From positions 2,108,001 to 2,172,000 of the forward strand of contig JAHBZQ010000001.1 in the NCBI GenBank assembly GCA_019635355.1: 64,000 bases of DNA, in the 5' to 3' direction. The translations under genes and the position numbers were made by a program. The notes under the pieces are model-generated. The model was not told the origin of the DNA. It ran no database searches and saw nothing but the letters and a program-made list of their open reading frames with translations. The DNA is from Rhizobacter sp. (GTDB taxonomy: Bacteria; Pseudomonadota; Gammaproteobacteria; Burkholderiales; Burkholderiaceae_C). Shown here one piece after another: positions 1 to 8,074 of this stretch (position 1 is the stretch's first letter; every line of letters starts with the position of its first letter).

Positions 1-104
1 AAGACCTGGATGGCATCGAGCAGCTGCAACGCTACGACCCCGAGGGCCTGAACGGCCTGGAGCCGAAAGCCGAGGGGCACATCGCACACGTGCGCGTGCG
101 CTGA
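1..104 (+). CDS. 3' end of an unidentified protein (partial)
   Basis: An open frame enters from the left edge and stops at TGA 102-104. The 33 visible residues end in HIAHVRVR and are rich in acidic and leucine residues. This is too little to assign a family. It faces uvrD, whose stop lies only 5 bases further on, which is a normal tight convergent junction and supports it as a real gene end. No function is proposed. Confidence 0.4.
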   Translation, partial: DLDGIEQLQRYDPEGLNGLEPKAEGHIAHVRVR

Positions 105-108
105 GGCC

Positions 109-2559
109 TCACTCGATCGGCGTCAGCTTGGCCACGCTCAAGGCCAGCCACTTCATGCCGTGGCGGCCGAAGTTCACCTGCGCACGGGCATCGTCGCCCG
201 TGCCTTCGAGCGTGACGAGCACCCCCTCGCCGAACTTGGTGTGGAACACGCTCTGGCCCACGCGCAGGCCGTGGCTACTCTTGGTGACCGGGCCACTGGC
301 CGGTGCGTTGCGTGGCGCCACGTTGCCCGCGCCGACGATGGAGCCCAGGCCCGAGCCTTTCGCCCAGGCCGACTGGTACTCGCGCGCAAAGCCCGAGCCG
401 AAGCCCTGGTTGCGCGGCGTGATCCAGCGCAGCGCGCTTTCGGGCAGCTCGTCGAAGAAGCGGCTCTTGATGTTGTAGCGCGTCTGGCCGTGCAGCATGC
501 GCGTCTGGCTGAAGCTCAGGTACAGGCGCTTGCGTGCGCGCGTGATCGCCACGTACATCAGGCGGCGCTCTTCTTCCAAGCCATCCACATCCGACACGCT
601 GTTCTCGTGCGGGAACAGGCCCTCTTCCAGGCCGGTGATGAAGACGGCATCGAACTCCAGGCCCTTGGCCGAGTGCACCGTCATCAATTGGATGGCGTCT
701 TGCCCGGCCTGCGCCTGGTTGTCGCCGGCTTCGAGCGAGGCATGCGTGAGGAAGGCGGCGAGCGGCGACATGATCTCGCCCGTTTCGGCATCGGGCACTG
801 CAGCTCGGGCGAAATCCAGTGCGTCCGTTCGGGCTGAGCTTGTCGAAGCCCCTGCCGCGTCGGCCCAAGGCCCTTCGACAGGCTCAGGGCGAACGGACCC
901 GGATGCGTGTTCGTCGATGGGCAGCGCCACCGCGTCCTTGCCGAATCCTTCCTGCGTGACGAAGGCCTCGGCCGCGTTGACCAGTTCCTCCAGGTTCTCG
1001 ATGCGGTCCTGGCCTTCCTTGTCGGTCTTGTAGAACTCGAGCAGGCCGCTCTCGTGCAGCACGTGCTCGATGATCTGGCGCAGGTTGAGGCCCTTGGTGG
1101 CCTCGCGCATGGCATCGATGAGCGCCACGAAGGCCTGCAGGTTGCTGCCGCCCTTGCCCGGCACCGCCGTCACGCTCTGCGACAGGCTGCGCCCGCTCGC
1201 ACGGGCCGCGTCTTGCAGCAGCTCGAGGGTGCGCGAGCCAATGCCGCGCGTCGGGAAGTTCACCACGCGCAAAAAACTCGTGTCGTCGTTCGCGTTCTCG
1301 ATCAGGCGCAGGTACGAGAGTGCATGTTTGACTTCGGCCCGCTCGAAGAAGCGCAGGCCACCATACACCTTGTAGGGCATGCCGGCGTTGAAGAGCGCGC
1401 TTTCGATCACCCGGCTCTGCGCATTACTTCTGTAGAGCAGCGCGATGTCGCTGCGCGCCATGCCGTCGCGGTGCAGTTGGCGTGCTTCGTCCACGAACCA
1501 CTGCGCTTCCGAGAAATCGCTCGTCGCCTCGAACACACGCACCGGCTCGCCGGGGCCAGCCTCGGTGCTGAGGTTCTTGCCGAGGCGGTTGGTGTTGTGC
1601 GAGATCAACTCGTTGGCCGCGTCGAGGATGTTGCCGTAGGAGCGGTAGTTGCGCTCCAGCTTGATCACCTGCTCCACGCCGAACTCGCGCTCGAAGGCCG
1701 TCATGTTGCCGACCTGCGCGCCGCGGAAGGCGTAGATGCTCTGGTCGTCGTCGCCCACGGCCATCACCGCGGTCTGCGGCCCGGTGAACATCTTGAGCCA
1801 GGCGTACTGCAGGCGGTTGGTGTCTTGAAATTCGTCGACCAGGATGTGGCGGAAGCGCCGCTGGTAGTGCTCGCGCAGCGCCGCGTTGTCGCGCAGCAGC
1901 TCGTAGGTGCGCAGCATCAGCTCGGCGAAGTCGACCACACCTTCGCGCTGGCACTGCTCTTCATAGGCCTGGTAGACCTGCACCATCACGCGGCTCTGCT
2001 CGTCGCGCACGTCCACGTCTTTGGGGCGCAGCCCTTCTTCCTTGCTGCCGGCGATGAACCACGTCACCTGCTTGGGCACGAAGCGCTCGTCGTCGAGGTT
2101 CATCGCTTTGATGATGCGTTTGACGGCCGAGAGCTGGTCGCTCGAATCGAGGATCTGGAAACCTTGCGGCAAGTTCGCGAGCTTCCAGTGCGCACGCAGG
2201 AAACGGTTGCACAGCCCGTGGAAGGTGCCGACCCACATGCCGCGCACCGGCACCGGGAGCATCGCGCCCAGGCGGGTGAGCATTTCCTTCGCGGCCTTGT
2301 TGGTGAAGGTCACCGCCATCACGCCGCCCGGCGTGAGCTGCCCGGTCTGGATCAGCCAGGCGATGCGCGTGGTGAGCACGCGCGTCTTGCCCGAGCCCGC
2401 GCCGGCGAGGATCAGCGCCGAGCGGGCCGGCAGGGTGACGGCCGCCAGCTGCTCCGGATTCAAGCCGCGCAGCAGCCCCTGTTGTTCATGGCTTGCGGGC
2501 TCGCCGACGGCGCCCTCGTCGGGGGCATCGGGCGAAAAAAGAGGCAGGGAGGCTGTCAT
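109..2559 (-). CDS. uvrD: UvrD/PcrA-type ATP-dependent DNA helicase II
   Basis: Superfamily 1A 3'-5' helicase acting in nucleotide excision repair and mismatch repair, cytoplasmic. The 816-residue product has the Walker A motif AGAGSGKT near residue 52, the DEFQDTN Walker B, GDDDQSIYAFRGA, and MTVHSAKGLEFD near residue 625, so it is complete. The frame extends to a GTG at 2565, but ATG at 2559 is the likelier start. Residues of about 554-580 (SVRPEPVEG...STSSARTD) are encoded by a 76-base inverted-repeat element inserted in frame between the 2B region and the final helicase motifs. The length is greater than the usual 720-780 residues, partly because of this insert. The gene is divergent from the patatin gene with 28 bases between starts. 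Confidence 0.96.
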   Translation of the reverse strand: MTASLPLFSPDAPDEGAVGEPASHEQQGLLRGLNPEQLAAVTLPARSALILAGAGSGKTRVLTTRIAWLIQTGQLTPGGVMAVTFTNKAAKEMLTRLGAMLPVPVRGMWVGTFHGLCNRFLRAHWKLANLPQGFQILDSSDQLSAVKRIIKAMNLDDERFVPKQVTWFIAGSKEEGLRPKDVDVRDEQSRVMVQVYQAYEEQCQREGVVDFAELMLRTYELLRDNAALREHYQRRFRHILVDEFQDTNRLQYAWLKMFTGPQTAVMAVGDDDQSIYAFRGAQVGNMTAFEREFGVEQVIKLERNYRSYGNILDAANELISHNTNRLGKNLSTEAGPGEPVRVFEATSDFSEAQWFVDEARQLHRDGMARSDIALLYRSNAQSRVIESALFNAGMPYKVYGGLRFFERAEVKHALSYLRLIENANDDTSFLRVVNFPTRGIGSRTLELLQDAARASGRSLSQSVTAVPGKGGSNLQAFVALIDAMREATKGLNLRQIIEHVLHESGLLEFYKTDKEGQDRIENLEELVNAAEAFVTQEGFGKDAVALPIDEHASGSVRPEPVEGPWADAAGASTSSARTDALDFARAAVPDAETGEIMSPLAAFLTHASLEAGDNQAQAGQDAIQLMTVHSAKGLEFDAVFITGLEEGLFPHENSVSDVDGLEEERRLMYVAITRARKRLYLSFSQTRMLHGQTRYNIKSRFFDELPESALRWITPRNQGFGSGFAREYQSAWAKGSGLGSIVGAGNVAPRNAPASGPVTKSSHGLRVGQSVFHTKFGEGVLVTLEGTGDDARAQVNFGRHGMKWLALSVAKLTPIE
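823..898. repeat. REP-like inverted repeat inside uvrD
   Basis: Two 26-base arms, 823-848 and 873-898, are reverse complements with two mismatches. The arms carry the same words (CGTTCGGGCTGAG, CTTCGACAGGCTCAG) as the intergenic copies at 11372-11461 and 50960-51062. Here the element is translated without breaking the helicase frame. Confidence 0.85.
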
Positions 2560-2587
2560 CGACACATTCTAGGAAAACACCCCCGGC

Positions 2588-3643
2588 ATGCTTCCTGCCA
2601 TCACCCCTTCGATGCCCTTGATCCATCGTTTGAAAACCCCTTCCCTCGGCCTTGCCCTGCAAGGCGGCGGTGCACACGGCGCGTTCACCTGGGGCGTGCT
2701 CGACCGCCTGCTCGAAGCCGGGCACTTCCACATCACCGCCATCAGCGGCACCAGCGCCGGCGCCATGAATGCGATCGCGTTGGCCGACGGCTGGCGGCGC
2801 GGCGGCCCCGAGGGCGCACGCGATGCGCTCAGCCGCTTCTGGACGGCCATCGGCACCCGCGTGCCCTTCGACCTGCTGACCTCGGGCGACGCCGCCCGGC
2901 CCGGCCTCAACGCCGCCGGCCGCGCGCTCATGCACTGGACGCGCCTGCTCTCGCCGTACCAGTTCAACCCGCTCGGCACCAACCCGCTGCGCGAGGTGCT
3001 GCAGGAGCAGATCGATTTCGAAGGCTTGCGCGCGGCCAGCCCGATGGCCTTGCACATCGCCGCCACGCATGCCAACACCGGGCGGCTGCGGCTCTTCGAG
3101 GCGCACGAGCTGAGCGTCGACGCCGCCCTCGCCTCGGCCTGCCTGCCCACGCTGCACCACGCGGTGATGATCGAAGGCGAGCCGTATTGGGACGGCGGCT
3201 ACAGCGCCAACCCCGCGCTCTTCCCGCTGGTGCGCAGCGCCATCGACGAACTGCTGATCGTGTCGCTCACCCCGCTGCACTACAGCCGCACGCCGGTGAG
3301 CGCCGACGAGATCCAGGCGCGCGCGCTGGAGTTCGCCTTCAACGCCACCTTCCTGCGCGAGGCCCGCACGCTGGCCGAGGCCTGTGCCGAAGCGCGCCAA
3401 TCGCGCTGGCCTTTCCTCGGCAGGCTGGAGCGACGGCTGCGCCGCCTGCACCTGCACCTGATCGACGCGCACGACGAGCTGGGCGAACTGGCCGGTGAAA
3501 CCCGGCTGATCGCACACCTGCCCTTCCTGGAAAACCTGCGCGACCTCGGCCGCGCGCGTGCTGCGCGCTGGCTCGATGCGCATGCCGCCGACGTGGGGCA
3601 CCGCTCCAGCATCGACCTCGCCGCGCTCTACGCCCCGGTCTGA
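2588..3643 (+). CDS. patatin-like phospholipase family protein
   Basis: Predicted serine acyl hydrolase (lipid acylhydrolase) of the RssA/patatin type, 351 residues. The oxyanion-hole motif GGGAHG is at residues 26-31, the nucleophile elbow GTSAG at 54-58 (Ser56), and the DGG motif gives catalytic Asp202, so the Ser-Asp dyad is intact. There is no signal peptide, so a cytoplasmic or membrane-associated role is likely. The start ATG at 2588 has only a weak upstream AGGA; a second in-frame ATG at 2612 is possible. Its 3' end overlaps the convergent Crp/Fnr gene by 16 bases. The physiological substrate cannot be read from sequence. Confidence 0.9.
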   Translation: MLPAITPSMPLIHRLKTPSLGLALQGGGAHGAFTWGVLDRLLEAGHFHITAISGTSAGAMNAIALADGWRRGGPEGARDALSRFWTAIGTRVPFDLLTSGDAARPGLNAAGRALMHWTRLLSPYQFNPLGTNPLREVLQEQIDFEGLRAASPMALHIAATHANTGRLRLFEAHELSVDAALASACLPTLHHAVMIEGEPYWDGGYSANPALFPLVRSAIDELLIVSLTPLHYSRTPVSADEIQARALEFAFNATFLREARTLAEACAEARQSRWPFLGRLERRLRRLHLHLIDAHDELGELAGETRLIAHLPFLENLRDLGRARAARWLDAHAADVGHRSSIDLAALYAPV

Positions 3644-4224
3644 GCGCCGCGCGCCATGCGGCCGCGGATGCGCGACAGCGCCACCGGCGTGATGCCGAGG
3701 TACAGCGCAATGTCCTGCTGCGCGACGCGCTTCACGAGGGAGGGCGACTCGTGCAGGAAGAGCCGGTAGCGCTGCTCGGGGCTCAGCATCAGCAGTTCGC
3801 GTTCACGCTTTTCCTTGCGCACGCCATAGTGCTCGATGCCGGCGCGCAGCGCCTTCTGCCACGCCAGGTGCCGCTCGCCGAGCGCGAGGATGCGCGGGTA
3901 GCTCAGCGGCTCCACCACGCAGGGCTCCAGCGCCACCGCGGTGAAGCTCGTGCGCCCACCCGGCGCGAGGGCTGCCAGGCTCGCGAAGAAGCCGCCCTCG
4001 TGGATGAAGGACTTGATGCGCTCGCTGCCGTCTTCGCGCAGGTAGGCGAGCTTGACGAGGCCGCGTTGCACGATGCACAGCCAGGGCCAGGGCACGTCGC
4101 TCTCGAAAAGCGCTTCGCCGGCGGCGAGCGTGCGAGGCTGCACCTCGGCGGCGAAAGTGGCCCATTCGGGCAGGGGCCCACCAGCGAGGTGTTCGAGTAA
4201 CGGCTGGGCGGCAAGCGTGTGCAT
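3628..4224 (-). CDS. Crp/Fnr family transcriptional regulator
   Basis: A 198-residue protein with an N-terminal cyclic-nucleotide-binding-like beta roll (about residues 20-120) and a C-terminal winged helix-turn-helix (VAQQDIALYLGITPVALSRIRGRM is the recognition region; only its ends are needed to spot it). No Fnr-type N-terminal cysteine cluster is visible, so oxygen sensing by an iron-sulfur cluster is not expected. The start was set at ATG 4224 because the upstream 15 codons look non-conserved. The gene is divergent from the molybdenum hydroxylase pair with 74 bases between the starts, so control of that pair is a reasonable inference, not shown. Confidence 0.85.
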   Translation of the reverse strand: MHTLAAQPLLEHLAGGPLPEWATFAAEVQPRTLAAGEALFESDVPWPWLCIVQRGLVKLAYLREDGSERIKSFIHEGGFFASLAALAPGGRTSFTAVALEPCVVEPLSYPRILALGERHLAWQKALRAGIEHYGVRKEKRERELLMLSPEQRYRLFLHESPSLVKRVAQQDIALYLGITPVALSRIRGRMARGAQTGA

Positions 4225-4298
4225 GCGCGCACGGTATCGCAGCGCGCGCTTAACCCGGGATAACGACAAACCCCGAGCGCCTGCTTAAGGTCATCGCC

Positions 4299-4772
4299 AT
4301 GGAACTGACGCTCAATCGACAACCCCTCACGCTCGGCGACGAGCAGGCCGCGCAGCCCCTGCTGTGGTGGCTGCGCGAAGACAAGGGCCTCACCGGCACC
4401 CGCTACGGCTGCGGCGAGGGCGTGTGCGGCGCCTGCACCGTGCACCTCGACGGCCAGGCGGTGCGCTCGTGCATCACCCCGTGCAGCGCCGCCGCCGGGC
4501 GCGACCTCACCACCATCGAAGGCCTGGCGCGCGGCGACACCTTGCACCCGGTGCAGCAGGCCTGGCTGGAGCTGGCGGTGGCGCAGTGCGGCTACTGCCA
4601 GAGCGGCCAGATCATGGGCGCGGCGGCCTTGCTGGCCAGCACGCCCAACCCCAGCGACGAACAGATCGGCGCCGCGATGGCCGGCCACCTTTGCCGGTGC
4701 GGCACTTACGACCGCATCCGCGCCGGCATCCACCGCGCCGCGCAGATTGCCCGTGAGCGAGGTGCACGATGA
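4299..4772 (+). CDS. [2Fe-2S] subunit of a molybdenum hydroxylase (isoquinoline 1-oxidoreductase alpha-like)
   Basis: Electron-transfer subunit of the xanthine dehydrogenase superfamily, 157 residues. The N-terminal ferredoxin cluster uses Cys38, Cys43, Cys46 and Cys58; the second cluster uses Cys97, Cys100, Cys132 and Cys134 (CGYC and CRC patterns). It passes electrons from the molybdopterin subunit encoded immediately downstream, whose start overlaps this stop by 4 bases (ATGA). No FAD subunit follows, which fits the IorAB-type two-subunit enzymes that donate to a cytochrome or another membrane acceptor. The true substrate (isoquinoline, an aldehyde or other) is unknown. Confidence 0.9.
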   Translation: MELTLNRQPLTLGDEQAAQPLLWWLREDKGLTGTRYGCGEGVCGACTVHLDGQAVRSCITPCSAAAGRDLTTIEGLARGDTLHPVQQAWLELAVAQCGYCQSGQIMGAAALLASTPNPSDEQIGAAMAGHLCRCGTYDRIRAGIHRAAQIARERGAR

Positions 4773-6829
4773 GCGCCACGCTGTCGCGCCGCGCGCTGCT
4801 GGCCACCGGCGGCATCACGGTCGCCTTCGGCCTCGGTGGCTGCTCGCTCATCCCGCCCATCCCCAAGCGCCCGGCCCCCACGCTCGACGACGCCCTCGGC
4901 TGGATCCACCGCACGCCCGAGGGCCGCTTCTTGCTGTGGTGCCCGCGCGTGGAGATGGGGCAAAACGTGCTCGGTGGCCTGCGCCGCATCGCGGCGCTCG
5001 AGCTGGGCGTGGCCGAGGACACGATCGAAGTGCGCATCCCCGGCACCGGTGACATCAGGCGTGTGAAGGGCACCGTGGGCAGCGATTCGGTGCGCGAGCT
5101 GCTGGTGCCGCTGGCCACCGCCTGCGCCCGCTTGCGCGACGAGATGAAAGCCCGAGGCGTCGCGCCGCCGCTTCGCGCGATCACCTCATTGCGACAACGC
5201 ACGGCCTTGCCACCCGTCGCACCACCCCAGCACCACGCGCTCGTGACCGGCGCCCCCGTCTTCGCGGCCGATGTGCGCCTGCCCGGCCTGCTGCACGCGA
5301 CCGTGTTGCACCCGCCGTGGCGGCCCGAACTCGGTGTGGCGCTGGACGGCTGGAACCGCGAGGCCGTGCAAGCCGTGCCCGGCTTCGTGGCCCAGCTCAC
5401 GCTGCCCGAGGTCGACGGCCCCGTGCTGGTGGCACGCCACCCTGCCGCACTCTTCGCGATGCGCCGCGCCGCCGACGTGCGCTGGACGAAACCCGCGCAT
5501 ACCCCCGACCCCGAGCGCATGGTCGACATCGACGGCGTGCTCGCCAAAGGCCGCTTCACGAAAGACAGCTGCGCGGTGCAAGACGGGCCGTGGACGGTGG
5601 ACCTTCGGCTCGACGTGCCGATGGCCGCCCATGCCGCCATCGAACCGCGCTGCGCGGTGGCGCAGTTCAGCACCGACTCCGACGGCAAGCCCACGCTCGA
5701 CCTCTGGTGCGCCACGCAAGACCCGTTCTTCATGCGCGACGTGATGGCCCGCGACCACGGCCTGCCGCTGGATCGCATCACGGTGCACAACCACCGCCTC
5801 GGTGGCGGCTTCGGTGGCCGCACCGTGGCGTTGATCGAGCGCGAAGCGGCCTACGTGGCGCGGGCCATGAAGGCCCCGGTCAAGCTGCAATGGATGCGTG
5901 AAGACGAGTTCACCGGCGCCTTCCATCGCCCGCCGTCGTCGCACCGGGTGAAGCTGCGCGTGGGCAGCGATGGGCTCATCTCCGACTGGTGGCACGCCCT
6001 CTCCAGCTCGCACGTGATCTTCACCTCCGCTGGCATGCCGCCGTGGATGCAGACCTTCACCGATTTCGTGGGCGACGCCGGCACCGCGCGTGGCCAGCAC
6101 GCGCCGTATGCATTCGCACGCCAGCGGCGCTCGATGCAGCTCACGCGGGTGCCGCTCGCCACCGGCCCCTGGCGCGGCCTCGGCGCCGGGCCCAACGTGC
6201 TGGCGATCGAAGCGGCGATGGACGCCGCCGCCCGCGCCAGCCAGCAGGACCCGGTGGCGTTTCGGCTGCGGCATCTGGCGCACGCACCTGCGGGGGAGCA
6301 CCTCGTCGAACCCAGCCGCCTGTCGGCCGTGCTCAAGCGAGTGGCCGAGCGCGCCGCACGCGAGGCCCCTCGCGCCGCCGCACCGGGGGCGCGTGTGGGC
6401 CGCGGGGTCGCCTGCGGCGTCTACAAAGGCCTGAGCGTGGTCGCCGCCGTGGCCGAGGTCGCCATCACGGCCGATCGCATTCGCGTGACGAAGCTCTGGT
6501 GCAGCCACGACTGCGGTGCGATCGTCGATGCGCGCAGCGTGCGCGCGCAGGTGGAAGGCAACCTCGTGTGGAGCCTGAGCCTCGTGCTTTTCGATCAGCT
6601 CACCGCACCCGAGGCCCGCGCCGCGCAGACCGCGTTCGCCGACTACCCGCTGCCGCGCATCACCGACATGCCCATGCTCGACATCGACCTCGTGGCGAGC
6701 GACAAACCGCCCAGCGGGGCGGGAGAGGCAGCCATCGTGGCGGGCGCCGGTGCCGTCTACAACGCGCTGGTGGCCGCCAGCGGCAAGCAGCCCATGCGCC
6801 TGCCAGTTATGCCCACCGACCTCTCCTGA
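4769..6829 (+). CDS. molybdopterin-binding subunit of an IorB-like hydroxylase/aldehyde dehydrogenase
   Basis: Large catalytic subunit, 686 residues, of the xanthine dehydrogenase family. Supporting motifs are GGGFGGR, PWRGLGAGPN and the GAGE motif near the C terminus that supplies the catalytic glutamate. The N terminus has a twin-arginine pattern (SRRALLATGGITVAF) followed by LGGC at residues 22-25. It may therefore be Tat-exported together with its partner and possibly lipid-anchored. It is shorter than the roughly 730-780 residues common in IorB homologues. No XdhC/CoxI-type maturation gene is adjacent. Confidence 0.88.
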   Translation: MSATLSRRALLATGGITVAFGLGGCSLIPPIPKRPAPTLDDALGWIHRTPEGRFLLWCPRVEMGQNVLGGLRRIAALELGVAEDTIEVRIPGTGDIRRVKGTVGSDSVRELLVPLATACARLRDEMKARGVAPPLRAITSLRQRTALPPVAPPQHHALVTGAPVFAADVRLPGLLHATVLHPPWRPELGVALDGWNREAVQAVPGFVAQLTLPEVDGPVLVARHPAALFAMRRAADVRWTKPAHTPDPERMVDIDGVLAKGRFTKDSCAVQDGPWTVDLRLDVPMAAHAAIEPRCAVAQFSTDSDGKPTLDLWCATQDPFFMRDVMARDHGLPLDRITVHNHRLGGGFGGRTVALIEREAAYVARAMKAPVKLQWMREDEFTGAFHRPPSSHRVKLRVGSDGLISDWWHALSSSHVIFTSAGMPPWMQTFTDFVGDAGTARGQHAPYAFARQRRSMQLTRVPLATGPWRGLGAGPNVLAIEAAMDAAARASQQDPVAFRLRHLAHAPAGEHLVEPSRLSAVLKRVAERAAREAPRAAAPGARVGRGVACGVYKGLSVVAAVAEVAITADRIRVTKLWCSHDCGAIVDARSVRAQVEGNLVWSLSLVLFDQLTAPEARAAQTAFADYPLPRITDMPMLDIDLVASDKPPSGAGEAAIVAGAGAVYNALVAASGKQPMRLPVMPTDLS

Positions 6830-6880
6830 ACCGTGGTTTTTGACCACCTGATGCGCGAGGTGCCTGCGTAGAATGCGTCA

Positions 6881-6910
6881 CCGGGCCCAAATTTGGCGCC
6901 CGGTTTTTTT
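6881..6910 (+). terminator. intrinsic terminator or leader hairpin before guaC
   Basis: The sequence CCGGGCCCAAATTTGGCGCCCGG forms a strong G/C stem (one unpaired base) followed by seven T at 6904-6910. It lies 52 bases after the hydroxylase stop, so the simplest reading is a terminator for that operon. A TAGAAT word at 6869-6874 sits just upstream, so it could instead be inside a guaC leader. Confidence 0.7.
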
Positions 6911-7034
6911 CGTCTGCACCGTCCCCGCTGGCGGCCTTCGCGGACAACCGGGTTCACCAGTCAAGCGCTCGCAGCCATTGGGCCGCGCACTGCCTCAACG
7001 CGCCGCTCGTTTTGACGCACAGGAGCCTTGATCC

Positions 7035-8012
7035 ATGGAAATCTTCGACTACGACAACATCCTCTTGCTGCCACGCAAATGCCGCGTGGAGAGCCGTTCC
7101 GAGTGCGACAGCTCGGTCGAGTTCGGCGGTCGCAAGTTCCTGCTGCCGGTGGTGCCGGCCAACATGAAGACGGTGGTCGACGAGCCCATCTCCGAATGGC
7201 TCGCCGCCAACGGCTACTTCTACGTGATGCACCGCTTCGACCTCGACAACGTGGCCTACGCGAAGCAGATGCGCGACAAGGGCTTGTTCGTCTCGATCAG
7301 CGCCGGCGTGAAGGCCGAGGACTACACCACCATCGACCGCCTCGCCGCGGAAGGCGTGGGCGCCGACTACATCACCATCGACATCGCGCACGGCCACGCC
7401 GAGACCGTGCGTCGCATGATCGAGCACATCAAGCAGAAGCTGCCGCAGACCTTCGTGATCGCCGGCAACGTGGGCACGCCCGAAGCGGTGATCGACCTCG
7501 AGAACTGGGGGGCGGATGCGACCAAGGTCGGCATCGGCCCCGGCAAGGTGTGCATCACCAAGCTCAAGACCGGCTTCGGCACCGGCGGCTGGCAGCTGAG
7601 CGCGCTCAAGTGGTGTGCGCGTGTGGCGACGAAGCCCATCATTGCCGACGGTGGCATTCGCGACCACGGCGACATCGCCAAGAGCGTGCGCTTCGGTGCG
7701 GCGATGGTGATGATCGGCTCGCTCTTCGCGGGCCATGAAGAATCGCCCGGCCGCACGGTGGAAGTCGACGGCAAGCTCTTCAAGGAGTACTACGGCTCGG
7801 CCAGTGACTTCAACAAGGGCGAATACAAGCACGTGGAAGGCAAGCGCATCCTCGAGCCGGTAAAGGGCCGGCTCGCCGACACGCTGCGCGAGATGCGTGA
7901 AGACGTACAGAGCTCCATCAGCTATGCCGGCGGCACCAAGCTCGCCGACATCCGCAAGGTCAACTACGTGATCCTCGGCGGCGACAACGCGGGCGAGCAT
8001 CTGCTGATGTGA
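7035..8012 (+). CDS. guaC: GMP reductase
   Basis: NADPH-dependent conversion of GMP to IMP in purine salvage, cytoplasmic, 325 residues. The length and sequence match the compact (Staphylococcus/Bacillus-type) GuaC, lacking the CBS domains of IMP dehydrogenase. The catalytic loop GIGPGKVCIT places the nucleophile at Cys173; the downstream ADGGIRDHGDIAKS and MIGSLFAG phosphate-binding segments are intact. The start ATG 7035 follows an AGGAG 9 bases upstream. A 205-base upstream region contains only the hairpin described above. IMP dehydrogenase is the alternative annotation but the short length argues against it. Confidence 0.92.
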   Translation: MEIFDYDNILLLPRKCRVESRSECDSSVEFGGRKFLLPVVPANMKTVVDEPISEWLAANGYFYVMHRFDLDNVAYAKQMRDKGLFVSISAGVKAEDYTTIDRLAAEGVGADYITIDIAHGHAETVRRMIEHIKQKLPQTFVIAGNVGTPEAVIDLENWGADATKVGIGPGKVCITKLKTGFGTGGWQLSALKWCARVATKPIIADGGIRDHGDIAKSVRFGAAMVMIGSLFAGHEESPGRTVEVDGKLFKEYYGSASDFNKGEYKHVEGKRILEPVKGRLADTLREMREDVQSSISYAGGTKLADIRKVNYVILGGDNAGEHLLM

Positions 8013-8074
8013 GGGAATGGGCGGCGGTGCTATGGTGAAAGAGGCTTCCCTCTCTTCACCAGGAACACCCGCCC

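Noticed and set aside
907..3498. An 863-residue plus-strand frame crossing uvrD and the patatin gene
   Set aside because: It overlaps two clearly real genes, and its composition is typical of an antisense or out-of-frame reading of GC-rich DNA.
6840..6874. TTGACC and TAGAAT as a guaC promoter
   Set aside because: The spacing is 23 bases, too long for a sigma-70 promoter. A similar TTGTCG/TAGAAT pair at 32689-32723 also has 23 bases and was not called.
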